Below, piece after piece: positions 43,341 through 54,812 of a DNA stretch of 64,000 nucleotides. The notes below the pieces were generated by a model, which made no database searches, was not told the origin of the DNA, and was given only the letters and a program-made list of their open reading frames with translations. Source of the DNA: Phymatolithon calcareum (taxonomy: Eukaryota; Rhodophyta; Florideophyceae; Hapalidiales); contig OZ345374.1 of the NCBI GenBank assembly GCA_977006965.1, forward strand, positions 744,001-808,000. The letters run 5' to 3'. The number at the start of each line of letters is the position of its first letter. Position 1 is the first letter of the stretch. Made by a program: the position numbers and the translations under genes.

Positions 43341-44475
43341 TTATTGCAGAACGCACACCCCCTTGTTCATTACCTTAACAAACGGAACCACATTCGAGAA
43401 ATCGTGCAAGGCAGACGGGAATTCGCCACTGAGCAATGCCGGTGGCAATACATTCCTCGTCGCCCTGTGGTCTTGAACTTCGGTCAACACTGCAGCCTTG
43501 GGAAAGCATTCACACAGCGCTTCGGTGTTCTTCTTGGTCCGTTTTTTGCAGCACATATGTTCGACATCGGTATCGCTCGTTTTTCTGCCAAATTATCGCC
43601 AGCCTCCTCCTCCTCCTTTCTAAGCAAAAACCTCCCTCAACACTCTGCATAATCCATCATGCACATTCGGTACCATGTCACGCTCTCGTTGCTCATTCCT
43701 CATCCAGTCCTCCGCGCTGCAGCGTCACGATGTCCCTCAGGTGCCCTTGCACTGCAGCTCCACTGCTTGCAACCACATAAACGGGATACGCTTCGGCACT
43801 GACCATTCGTACCGGAAGCGCGTATATAGTGCTAAGCGAGGTCAAATCTCCCGCATTGCGCGCGAAGCGGTTTCGATTGATCGTTCTGCGCATCTGGTTA
43901 GCCGTTAATGTGAAGACGATGTGCACTGCGATAAGACATATTCGGGGTCCATGTGCTTGCGCTTGTCACCCGTTTCCAGAGTGCCTAAACTGCCCGCGCC
44001 TACTGCTAAGCGTATTGTGCTTGCGCTTGACGCCCGTGCCCACCGTGTCCACACAGCTCAGCAACGCCTCTTTCGGCGATGCTCGTCGTGGTCAAATTGA
44101 TTTTTGAAGAGTACCCGCTGCTCTGCCCCCAGGTAATAATAATTTTTTGTGCCTCGTCCGTACCCGCCGAAATATATGTCAGAGTGCTCCGCCGCCCTGG
44201 TCGTGATTTATGAATTTTTTGCCGGTACCATGTGTTCTCTCTTCCAAATATTCTTGCAGTTGTACCTCTTCGCCTTCATCCTCCCTGTACCGCACAAAGT
44301 GTTGGCGGAATAGCGTCGGCACCGTTTTTTCGTTTTTATTTGGGCCGTCTGTCGTGGCTGGACGCGGAAGCTGTTTGGCAAATTCTCGCGGTGCCCTGAG
44401 TACAGGCACTGCTGAGATATATGCTCCAACGATTGCGGCGTTTGCGGGGGTGGAGGGCGGATGCTGCCAATACAA
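43341..44475 (-). pseudogene. Decayed gene of unknown three-copy family, diverged copy 3
   Basis: Relic related to those at 22775-23990 and 45349-46650. In translation order it has a variable N-terminal stretch (44475-44179). A hydrophobic segment with HIVFTLTANQMRR followed by the RFARNA block comes next, then AAVQGHLRD (43926-43693). A C-terminal patch with EVQDHRATRN and SALHDFSNVVPF follows (43556-43341). Pieces lie in different frames. The HLRD/HLGG and RFARNA patches justify linking it to the other two. Function unknown; a single membrane segment is likely. Confidence 0.45.
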
Positions 44476-44990
44476 GTGATTTTTTCGCGTTTCTATTGTA
44501 CCTCTCTACCTTGCGCTTTCCTGTGGGACAGCTTAAGTTATCAAGTAGCACTGAGACACAATACTGTACCTAGTTTTCAATTCTGCACTTATACGCGGGC
44601 GCCGACGACCATTTCGCCTCGTCACAGGTCCGACTCGGATAGGAATAAAAAGCTCGTCACCTTCCCGCACTACCAGCGGTTGTGAGCACGCTGCATATCA
44701 CTTTGTATCGTGCGCCACGTGCCCTACCTTCCAAATACTGGGCCGGTCCCTTCCCGAGAGCCTTCTCTGTACCTAATAAGTCACGCATTCCTCGCTGCTT
44801 CTCTGTCCATATCTGCGACCCTGATTTCACGACCACGCCGCCAGCTTCCCGGTCATCCTTACCACTACAGACTGCAAGCGTACGAGAAATCCTACACGCT
44901 CGTCTGTTTCGGCTGCTCCAAAATCCATACTTCCCATCGTCTGCACAGCTGCCTCTACCCAACTCTCAACTGGGCTCCATGCATCTGCGC
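44476..44990. other. Nothing recognised
   Basis: ORFs on both strands without motifs. Confidence 0.35.
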
Positions 44991-45310
44991 AAGGCTTCCT
45001 CAGGCGCTACCGACAATAGGGACGGTGAGCTAGGCGTTGTTGGAGTAAATTTCGCCACTCCAATCGCTTCCTGGTGTCTGTATACTGCATATTCACCGAA
45101 GGCATTTTATCATAATCGCAGATGGGCCCTGATGCGAAAGATGAGTGCAAACGACTCACATGTGCACTTTTTAGAAGAGAAATTCGAATTAAGGAGGGCA
45201 TGAGTGCCCGGACTACGCTACATTAGAAATCCTTTCGAAAGCTAACCCTTTTACTCCTATGTGAGGCGTTGGGAGCTTTTATGCAAATCATTACATATCC
45301 CCCCCAAAGC
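44991..45310. repeat. Composite repeat: gelsolin-tail relic plus unknown tail
   Basis: The minus strand at about 45025-45115 carries the same derived gelsolin-tail sequence as the relic at 16700-16760 (shared GAAGCGAT-GGAGTGGCGAAA block). The plus strand at 45140-45225 carries the ECKRLT...REIRIK tail seen at 32880-33000, with matching downstream non-coding DNA. Confidence 0.6.
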
Positions 45311-45348
45311 AGGAAGGACCTGCAAGCGATACATCAACGCGCACCGCT

Positions 45349-46650
45349 TCACGAGATAACAGACAAGCAAACTGTATTGTCCTCTTCGCCTTTTAGCTTC
45401 ACAAACCCAACCAAATCCACGAGATGGAGTTTCACAAAGAGCAATGGCGGATGGCGAGTATTCCTCATCGCCTTCATTTCTTCAATGCGGTCAACACCAT
45501 GGGCCTCGGGATAATCTCCTACAGCACTACGCCAATAGTTTTTGTGCACTTGTCAACCACGTCCACAATGCACACCAGTAAATCGATAGCACATTCTACC
45601 TCCCAACGATCCCTCGCACATTTCCTGTGCATAGATTTCCATTCTCGTCGTCCATACCTCGCATCGAGTACTTACTGCGGCGAGCGGCACCGGAGCAGTG
45701 CCATACTGCTGCACTCTGCGCTCTCATCGCTCGCCCGGAGCACAGCACCACGATGGCCCCCGAGGTGCCCGTACACTCCAGCCGCGCTGTCTGAGACACT
45801 ATCAACAGAACGATTTTCGGCATCGATCGGCTGTTTGGGAAACCCACGAATCGCGGCAAGCGCGATCGACACGTATGCATTGCGCGCGAAGCAACGCCAC
45901 TTTATACTCCTACGCATCCGGTTCACAATCAATGCGGAGACGATGAGCGCTGCCATGAATCATATCCACGGTCCCACTGCGCGCGCAATGGCCTCGAACG
46001 CATGCATGCCATTGTTGAGCGGTCTCACACAACTCGCAGAACCTCCGCTTGGGCTAAAATGCGCGCGCAGCGGGTTGTTAGAGGCGGGTCATGGTGCAGT
46101 CGGAAAACACTCCCACCGTCAATCAATCGGTGTCGCGGCGTTCGCCGTTCCTCCAAGAGTGGCTGCACGTTCATGTAGAGCGATTGATCTCGACGTAGAT
46201 AATGGACGCCCAGACAGACTCGCGTACCAACCAGTCTGCAGAAATGCGCTCCTTGTCGCTTGTGTGCCCTCTCGTGCAGTGATGGTGCTGCCGCACAGCA
46301 GTCCCCGTCTCTACGGTGAAGTTGGCGATGGCATCGGGATGGGTGTTCTGTCCGCTGAAGGTGCACCGTAGAGCGTATGGGAGATACGGCAGGTTGTACG
46401 CGCCGGACGCGGTGGGGTATTCGCAAATAACGACGGCCGAGAGATTATTTTGGGGAAGCGAGGCACAAAACGAGATGTGACACAAGATTGTCAGTTGGAC
46501 ACTAGCACGTCGAAATGATGTGCCCCTGGCTTGCATTGATCTCACATGTGAACCGCATCGATCTTCGCGTTGGCTCAGAGATGTGGAATCGATTGCTGCA
46601 TCTGCGCACGATCCGCGACGGCGGCAGGTACTGGACCATGGCCCCCGCAA
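45349..46650 (-). pseudogene. Decayed gene of unknown three-copy family, copy 2
   Basis: The best-preserved member. A 159-codon ORF (46650-46171) carries SGAYNLPYLPYALRCTFSGQ and NTHPDAIANFT. A 94-codon ORF (45956-45672) carries ALIVSALIVNRMRR, RCFARNA and AAGVYGHLGG. A 66-codon ORF (45549-45349) carries EEMKAMRNTR and LLFVKLHLVDLVGF. The same three patches in the same order appear in copy 1. Introns rather than frameshifts may join some of them, but I did not find consistent splice sites in both copies. Family unknown. Confidence 0.5.
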
Positions 46651-47394
46651 GGGTCCAGAGCTGGGCGTAGTGCTACCGCTTCATGCGTCTGACAGGTATG
46701 CCCCAATTCTAGAGACAAGAGAAAATTCATTTTACCGGCCACCGTCGCAAGTGACGCGATTCAGGCGACACAGCTGTCGGATTCGTTGCGCAGCCGTTTG
46801 CTATGTGCGTTCTGCAGGTGTTGTCGCTCGTCACGCGCAGTTCGTCTGATGATATGTCGCGGCTGTGTGCCTAGTTCCCACTCCGCCGTCACAAGATTGA
46901 GGGTGCCGGTGATGGTGCGCTGCTCGTGCGCGTCCTGCACAATGCTGAATTTCGTGGTTGGTCAAACCAGGTGGAGCAAGCGAGAATTACATTGATGAAT
47001 TTTTCTATACTGTATCATACCTTCGAAATCCAAACCCCCCACCCGCTGGTGCTCGATGGTGGACGCGTGATAATATCATGTTATCACTCGCTCACGCGCT
47101 ATTGCGCATAGTAGTGAACAGTATAGCGCAGAAGTTAATCCGGATTGCGCCATATATCATGCACTCATTTGACCATTCGGTTCGCAGACTTGCGATCGGC
47201 ATCTCGGAGCATACAATCTATGCTTCGGTTACCCACTGTGAGTCAGACAGTTCTACCACGCACTTAACGATCGAATGACGATCTCAGAAGCTCTTCTGGG
47301 GGCAAATTTACAGATCTATACTGTTAGGTGTACAACAAAATGCGTGAGAACATTCCTGATCAGAGCCTACAGTATATTCAATGATAAGTAGTAC
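45410..47394. repeat. Large duplicated segment, copy 2, left part
   Basis: Matches 22770-24720. It is broken at 47394 by an LTR insertion and resumes at 53953. The AGTAC target duplication occupies 47390-47394. Confidence 0.85.
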
Positions 47395-47498
47395 TGTTGG
47401 AATCTACAATTTCTGCACCGCTGTCTAAACCTCAAGTGCAACCAAGCTCCATTTGCAAGCTTCCACTTCGGTCCGAGCCTCCTCAAGTTCATCTACAT
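47395..47498 (+). mobile_element. LTR (second insertion), 5' piece
   Basis: The first 104 bp of the same LTR family as 32248-32669, beginning TGTTGG right after the AGTAC target duplication. It is interrupted at an AT dinucleotide by the DNA transposon and resumes at 53605. Confidence 0.92.
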
Positions 47499-48001
47499 CG
47501 TCGGGAACTTCGTGCACTGCGCCAGGACACAGGACTCAAGTGACCTGGGCATGATTTCATGACCCGGCCAATGGGAGCCCTCCTCGACCAGCGGTGACTA
47601 GGTCACGAAATTGTGCCCATTGCTTCCCGCTGTATTTTCCCAGCCACGGGACACTATCGAAGGACACTTGTCGCAATCTTGAGTGGTATAGCGACGATAC
47701 GTGTTGGTACTCGTCACTCCGGAAGCAGGATTAGTTTTTGAAGTTTTGTTTCGAATCTGGAAATTGCGTCTGTTCAAAGTCGAAAAGGCAATAATATAAA
47801 TTATTTATATTATTAAAACTTTTAATGCATTCCTATTTCTTGCACCCTCTAAGTCTCGTGGAAACAGGGAAATGTACTAACAAAATTTCACGTTTTGACC
47901 AAAGTCTGTGTTATTAGTAATTCAGCGGCTCAGTCTGCGACCTCCCCAGCAACAGAATTCTCCGCTGGCTCTCTTACCGTCCTGCTCTCAGCGCTGGATT
48001 T

Positions 48002-50981
48002 TTGTCGTTGGAGGTCACTATGAATTGCTTCACATGCGGATCATGCAACATACGGTTCGCCAATGCGGTATTATTCGGTCGGCATCAATGGATGGTTCAC
48101 CGGCACGATGGAGTAGAAAGAAATGCAGCAACAAAGGGTACCAGGAGCACAGATTCTTACTCTCGCCAAATCACGGAAAACTTTGAATCTATTGAGCATC
48201 ATGGAGATAGAGTGGTTTCAGTTTTTCAATCGCGTGTCAATCATGGTCAAGAATCCCAAATCTGTCGTCAAAACGAGCATGGAAGCACGGCAGACAGAGT
48301 TTACGACTTTTATAAGTCGTACAACGATTCCTCTGCTCCCGCTTTTGATTTCTGCGCATTGCTTCACCCTCCAATTTCTGAGCTGTGCGATTTGGCGAAA
48401 ACACTCATATCGTTCTGCTGTAGCAATCAGTACTCGAGAGGAGAGATAGAAGATCACTATGACCTTGCGGTATGTGTGAGTAACACTTCTCTTGGTCCTG
48501 GTCGTACTGATTTCAGGAAGCAGTTCGCTACGAAGGGATCGTTTTTGAGGTATGTTGAAGACTGGAGAAAGTTGGACGTCGCTCGGAAGGGCTGGCGTGT
48601 TGCTAAAATTTCGTCAGGGCTCCATGGAACCAACAAGACTGGCGTGTTCCGCAGTTTGAAGGAAGTCATATTTGGAGAATTGGAAGCCGCCGGAGGGATT
48701 TCGGCCATACTGCCTTTCCAAGAGACCAAGCGAAATTCTGTGCGCGTGTTCTCGTCGGCATTGGACAGTAATTCGTCCAAGCGGTACACAGAAGCGAACA
48801 AGCAAAAAATGCCAATGATTTTATTCGACTTGTACGCCGACAGCGCAGTTCTTTCCAGCTCCGGCACGCAGAGCGCGAACTCAGTAAGAGCCCGTCTAGT
48901 TAATGTGAAATGTGCCTCAAACACATGGCACGAAGTCGGTATTGCACCAAGTCTGCGTGTGGACAGTGGTTTGTTCTCTGCTGGTAAATTGCGAGATGCG
49001 AGGGGCGAGCTTTTTCAGAGGTTTCTTTTCCTGCTTTTAGCGGAAGTAATTGAGGCATCCCGGGACGGGGCGATATTTGAAGGCAAACTTGTTCTACTTC
49101 GTCTGAACACCCTAGTTTCTGACCAACCGCAAGAGCGATCGTTTTTCTGTTTGAAGGCACAGGGAAGTTGTATGGACTGCTCACTATGCACAATGCCAAC
49201 GCGTGTCCAAAATGACGACAAACGGGAAGCCGGCAGCGCGGTGGACGATCACATGGAGAACGGTGCGTCGGGGGCAAGCAGGCGGTTGGACTCGGTCTTT
49301 TCGATACAGGCATATGGGGTAAAACAGAGCGCGCGGAATGTCCAAGAAACTGTGCTGAATCAGCTTCTGGTCGCCAAAGCACAGCGGAAGCTATCAGATG
49401 ACCCTGAGAGTAGCCCAGTAATCGTCCGGACTGCAAGAAAATATCTAAAGAACGTCAGTGCGCATGAGCTTCCGCCTGCTTTAGCCGCAATGTACGGCCT
49501 TGGTTCAGAGCCATATCATCTTTACCACACAATTGGTTTTGACCGCCTCCATGTGTTAGATCTAGGGGTGGCACGAATGTTGCCGGACAAAGCGTTTGAA
49601 GTATTCAGCAGCCGAGACTACAACAAGAATGTAATAACCAAGGCTGCGCTCGTCCGGATAGTGAACAAGAGATTTCAAGATTTACCGCGCGTGACTGGGC
49701 TCCACATTTCACCGTTTTGGAACAGCGCCAGCGATGTGCACGCAGGAATGACAGGAAACTTGCGCAGAAGAATCACGCATTTCCTTTGGGTAGCACTGAT
49801 GGGTCTTTGTCCTCAAACAAGCCCAGACGATGACGCCTTGTTACAAGCGGCATTGGCATTGAACCGAATGCAAATGCGACTACGTGGAGTTAACGAAGCA
49901 GAATCTTCCGGATACAGGAGCCATGAAGATGTTAAAGAACTGCAGCAAATATGTTTTACTTCTTCACTGCAAATTGCTCATGTTCTCAGAACGTCAATAT
50001 CTACAAAGTTGCACCGACTGATGTACCACATTGAAGACCATTTCCTAAACTTTGGATGTGGTCGACGTGGTGAGTCCGATGCGAACGAAACTCTTCACAA
50101 GACCACGAAGGCATGCTAGCACGCTACGAGTCGACGAATGGATTCATTAGGGAGGCAATTGCTAAAAGTGAGAAGCATTTCTGAGGCATCGAAGAACGCA
50201 CAGAACGCTATGGATCATTCTTCTTCCGTCTCCCTTTCTTCCATTCTGCTGAGTGCGAATCCTCCTATTGATAATGAAGAAAATCTTGACACCTCTTCGT
50301 CAGAACCGACCGCTCCACCTTTTCCACTACAAATTTGCCGCGAGCTCCTGGTCGAGGCCAGGGAAATCTCACTTTAATTACGTGGAAAGAGTGCAGAAGA
50401 CGTCACAGAGTACCTACTGACACAAAGGCAAGTGGCTACTCTTGATCCAGTTTGGAAACGAAAAAAGTCTGTTAAGTTCACAGCTCTGTTTCCGTGGCAC
50501 GCACAGCAGGAGAAGACTAGTGCGGCTCATACGGCATACGCAAGCGAGAATGCAAACGGAGCCGGGCCCCGTTATGACGCTGTGGAATACAACTGCGATG
50601 GAGATGTAAGGACCGGTTTCATCAGCTGATACTACAGAGAGGCCATCGTCGCGCGAGCGCAAAGAAGTTTGTTATTGTTCGCCGGCTGGTTCCGGTGGTA
50701 CCAGACCCTGAGAATCGGAAAGTTGTCGAAGTATTTGGGCACACCAGATTCTCATATGCTATGTCTTGGGGAGCGGAGGAGGACATAGTCATTGACTGCG
50801 TCCCATCTACTTCCTTACGCCGTATTGTAGTCGTTGTTGTTGACATGTTCCACTTTGCGAAGCGTCACACAGCTTCTTCCCCTGTAGCTGCGATACGGGA
50901 TAGTCCGGAAGAGAGGCGCTATGCACGGTTCTTTTTGGTGCAAGGATACCAGTTTACATCTCTACCTGAGCGTACATACTG
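48002..50981 (+). pseudogene. CACTA/Plavaka-like transposase (two in-frame stops)
   Basis: About 980 codons. It begins with a C2H2-like finger (CGSCNIRF ... LFGRHQWMVHRH) typical of Plavaka-type transposases. FDLYADSAVLSSSGTQSAN (the FDLY-D block), NTWHEVGIAPSL, a Cys motif C-x-DCSLCTMP and HTIGFDRLHVLDLGVARML follow, blocks I associate with the CACTA/Transposase_21 group. One frame runs from 48002 to 50605 with only two stops, TAG at 50117-50119 and TAA at 50375-50377. The reading then shifts across 50606-50637, a GTAAGG...TACAG stretch of 32 bp that is either a minute intron or a deletion-like frameshift, and ends at 50981. Except for those stops it could be functional. Confidence 0.75.
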
Positions 50982-51545
50982 AAAGTTTTGTGACATTTAC
51001 TGAATGAAGCTGGCTATTTGCGTCTTTTACCAGTATAAAGCGCGACATTGAAAGTGACGCTTTTGTTTGCAAGTATTTTAGAGCAGGGCGGGGTTTGAAT
51101 TGGAGAACGTAGGAGAATGTCGAAGAATACAATTGACGTTCTGCGCAAGACTCGTGAACAGTGTGACGAAGACGATGGGAAGAACCCTATTTTATGCACA
51201 CTGCTTAATTTCTCTCGAAACCCAGCTAAGTCGTGGTTCTCAACTAGTAATGGCTTCCACTAGACTAGGGTGCCCCTAAATACTCAGAATCGTTACGTAC
51301 CATTGTTTCCCGCCACCACGTGTTACACAAACAATATCTCCATCCACGGGGATTAGTGGCCGATACCCTAAACGGCAGCCGTTGCTGCACTCCTGGGAGA
51401 TTTTAGTTACAAAGCGGTCTGTGGCAGCAAATACAAGGACTCCAAAGGTATCGCAGAGTCTCGATTTAAAGCTCGACGTCCGATATTCATTGCCGAAACT
51501 TCACAGCGGTATCCCTTCCCCGCACATTCCTCGTCTCCACTAACT

Positions 51546-53284
51546 ATGTCTCTCCCGCCTGGTGCACCTACGGATGACATAAGCGGCCCCGGGCAAACTC
51601 CTGGCCACTTGGCTACAGCTGAATATGACGGGGGACCTTCACCATATCCGCACAATTCCCCGCGGAGAACAATACTCTCACCTACGCGTGGAACAGGTGA
51701 TGGACTTCCACCTAACTCGTTACAATCCCCCGGCCACACCCCACAGGCCGCTCGGACAGCGCGCTTTGTGAACACCAGCCCACTTACTCCGCAGCGAACC
51801 GCATTTACATCGAGGGCTGCTCGTCTTGGAGAAGACTCACTTGCTGGGCGCCCTCGGAAATCACTTCGATCCTCTCAAGCCCCGAGTGGTGGTGCGCCTG
51901 CAAACCCGACCGCATCCATAACGAGGGAGAGAGACTACAGCCATCGGTTTTCCGAGCTCTCCAATTCCGTACAAGCCGTTGCCCGACAGCTTGCTAATCT
52001 TCGGGAGGACGACAATGAACAACATGCCGAGAGCAAGGCTCTATTAATTCAAATCGTAAGCACAATTGAAAAAGGAAACGCTGCGCTCGAAAAAATTCTC
52101 TCAGCTACTTTGCAAGGTAGTAACGCTCGCGAGCCGTCTGCAAGCGACGCAGACAAGGAGAGAGCTGCAGTACTTGGATTTGTAAGTTATTTTTTCTCGA
52201 TAATTCTCTTTGAAACGCTTTTGAAACGCAAACTAACGTCTTTTCCGGACTTTTTCTCTTATTTCGACATCCAAAGCTCTCCATAAAGCTTAAATCTGTC
52301 CTGCAGCTCCGTCCAAGCTGTGATTCATTGAATCTGTATCTTAGTATGTCTGAATCATCATCTCCTATCCTCCTTTCTGCTGCGCGCTTTGGTCACTTTG
52401 GCAGTGCTTCTCGAGAAGATCTCATGGCTTTTCTCAGGTCACCAATGCCCACACAGGGGTTGAAAGATAAGGCCGTTATGGTTGCAAGCTTCATGGCTAG
52501 GGCGCAGAGCAGGGCCCATTTCGCCATTGCCTCCCGCATTGTACGTTGATTTCGATCTAATATTACACTGCCCAAGTAGTTCTCTTGCTAACTCCTTTTT
52601 TCTCAGCAGACACGAGAATTTTTCTTGTTTTCTCCATCCTCTTGCTTGCTTCGTCCGAGTTGCAGAGCTCGTCAAGAAGAGAAGGAAACCTATGCTGTTC
52701 GAATGATTTCCAGAGGGTCCTATCTCTCCAGCTCCGAATACAACAATGCCTGGGTGCAGGCATGTTATGGCATGCGGTGCGAGGCACGTGCGCAAGCCAT
52801 TGCGATAAAGGATAAGATTCGAGGGTTGAACTCAGAAAAAGAGTTGCCGGAGATTTGGCCACACGAGGAGAGCCCTCTTTTTGACGGGGACCCGACCATT
52901 GCTATGCCGATTTGCGCTCTGGCGTTTGCTAGGGTTAAGGTATGTTATCACAGTGGAGTTTGTTTATGATTTTCCTTCTTTGGTCTTACACTCGTGATAT
53001 ACTTCTGATACACTGCGCGTATATAGGTGACTAGTTTCATTAAATCGGTCATCGGCGGCAATGCTAACCAGATGAATATGGGACACGTGCCACTTTGGGC
53101 GAAAGAATCTCTTCGAATTCACGACAGACTGGTGACAGTTCCAGACAGCGCCGATGAGGAAAGTCAAGACGAGGTGCAGCCGCTCTCCCTTCAACTGGGC
53201 AGAATCAAGATTACTCGCTTCCTTACCGAAGATGAGCGGTCAAAGTTGAATTCCTTCGTCGCTTCGCATGAGCACCGATCGTAG
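51546..53284 (+). CDS. Transposon accessory protein of unknown function, 4 exons, intact
   Basis: 486-residue prediction from exons 51546-52181, 52307-52540, 52607-52939 and 53027-53284. All three introns have GT-AG ends (GTAAGT...CTGCAG, GTACGT...CTCAG, GTATGT...TATAG). All are phase 0, and every exon is a whole number of codons. The N-terminal 110 residues are Pro/Ser/Thr/Gly rich and disordered. A coiled-coil-like helix follows (FSELSNSVQAVARQLANL region, about residues 145-200). Exon 2 has an aliphatic helical stretch (LLSAARFGHFG, DLMAFLRSP). Exon 3 is rich in Ala/Arg (EARAQAIAIKDKI). I recognise no domain. Second genes of this kind in CACTA-like elements often encode DNA-binding or regulatory helper proteins; that role here is inference. 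Confidence 0.65.
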
Positions 53285-53604
53285 TCTTTTGCGATGCACA
53301 GTTTCCTTTTCTTTTCCCACTACATGATTTTCAGTAAAGCCAATTTTTTAATTTTCAGATCGGATTTCCCAAAACACAACAAATGTGCCTATCTTTTCCA
53401 GGTACTCCAAGGGCAAATACCCCAGCGTGACGGCGTGACTTCTGCGCCTTTTGATTGGCTAATGGCCTGTGTCCAAGGCAGTGCCCGTGGGCGCTGTCCA
53501 CGGCTAGTGCCAAGATAGTGAACACCTTGCCATGGGCACTGGGTCCAGATGTGCCGAGGGCACGAGACCGCCGTGACCTGGTCCAGTGCACCAACTTCCC
53601 GACG

Positions 53605-53952
53605 ATCTTGTCTTCGTTCGTTTATTCTTTGTCTTCGGCATGTATTGTGACCCCTGATCACTTATTGTAATTCCCGGGCATGTCCTCTGATCCCTGATCT
53701 CATATTTTTTTCATTTGTATATCATCTGTGTTACTGCGTAAGAATACGCGGAAGGGTAATCTCGCACATAGCGCCTGTCGCGCTTGTGTTATCGTACCGA
53801 TGGAAGATCTTATAGATTGCTTGTCACCTATTCATGATTAGTATAAAAAGTTATCGTTGGTCTAATAAAGCATGGTAACAAACAACCAACTCAACAAAGA
53901 CAACTCATCACCATCTACCTACTTCATCTACCTTTGGCCACCGCTTTGAACA
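53605..53952 (+). mobile_element. LTR (second insertion), 3' piece
   Basis: Continues the LTR split at 47498. Contains TATAAAAA at 53842-53849 and AATAAA shortly after, and ends AACA at 53952. The AGTAC target duplication follows at 53953-53957. Compared with the solo LTR it has a roughly 28-bp indel near 53612-53640. Confidence 0.92.
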
Positions 53953-54083
53953 AGTACATCGACATCGCACAGTACAGATGCGAATTGAGATCACCATTGA
54001 CAAGAAGCGAATAACTACGCATCATTGACCATCAATTTCTTGATGCCAAAAATTATCCCCGGTGCTCACATCAAAGCTAGCGC
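53953..54083. repeat. Large duplicated segment, copy 2, right part
   Basis: Matches 24730-24850, continuing the segment that stops at 47394. Similarity ends at the AAAGCTAGCGCC junction. Confidence 0.85.
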
Positions 54084-54812
54084 CGCGACGCATCGCTGCG
54101 CTAGCTATGGATCAGTGCAACTCTACTTTATGTTGGCCGGTCATACAAAAAAGCATTGTCAACGATGCGTTCGGCAAACTGACGACAAAGTTGACCTGTA
54201 ACCCCTCACGGCGGTCCAGAGAGAGATAGATGGAATCGGGTGCAGCGCGAGGCAAAGGCAAAGATGAGAGGCGAGTTCACCGCGCGGCTTTTTCTTTTTC
54301 TTTCCGGCGATGCTGCCTTTAATACCGTATATATAGAGAAGCAAATGAAAGGCAGTGAAGATGATGAGTGTTTTACAAAGAGGGATTACCGAAGCAGCGA
54401 GAGGTATAGCACCCGTCAGTAGTCGTGACGCAGACGACCGTCAGCGCTACGGGGGACAGCAAGCGCAGATTGCATCGGCGTCCATTCGCTTGCCTTGTGG
54501 AGATAGCGAAAGGTCTTTGCAAAGGCGTCCCTTGTTTTAGCAAAGTGAGATAGCGGAAGGTATCCGCTTCTGTGTCCATAGGGGAGCACAGGCCACTGCT
54601 GATAGAGTGTAGGTACTGCACGGTGCGCGAGTGGGCGCCCATTCCAGGGTCGCCCAGGGGAACTGATATGCATTGTTTTGATACCCTTCAGGAAACCGGC
54701 TTGATATCTCATATCCAAAAATGTTGAAGACCGTTGACCGGCGTTAGCCACGTGAGAGCAGAGTGGGCGTTACAGACCACATCAAGACACCGCTGGCAGA
54801 GTCTTCTAAGGC
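54084..54812. other. Nothing recognised
   Basis: Small ORFs only. Confidence 0.35.

Larger units (their letters stand above)
47499..53604 (+). mobile_element. CACTA/Plavaka-like DNA transposon, 6.1 kb, inserted in an LTR
   Basis: Terminal inverted repeats: left CGTCGGGAACTTCGTGCACT..., right complement CGTCGGGAAGTTGGTGCACT..., with CCAGG continuing the match. The intact LTR at 32248-32669 reads CTACATCTTG at this point; here it reads CTACAT|element|ATCTTG, which defines the ends and a 2-bp (AT) target duplication. It carries two plus-strand genes: a transposase with a C2H2-like finger, and a four-exon gene of unknown function. Confidence 0.88.

Noticed and set aside
45424-46371. 315-codon plus-strand ORF in the duplicated segment
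   Set aside because: The corresponding frame in copy 1 is broken after 130 codons, and the patches conserved across three copies are on the minus strand.
47395-53952. A complete 6.56-kb LTR retrotransposon flanked by AGTAC
   Set aside because: The two ends carry only complementary parts of one LTR, and the interior has inverted terminal repeats and a CACTA-like transposase. It is one LTR split by a DNA transposon.
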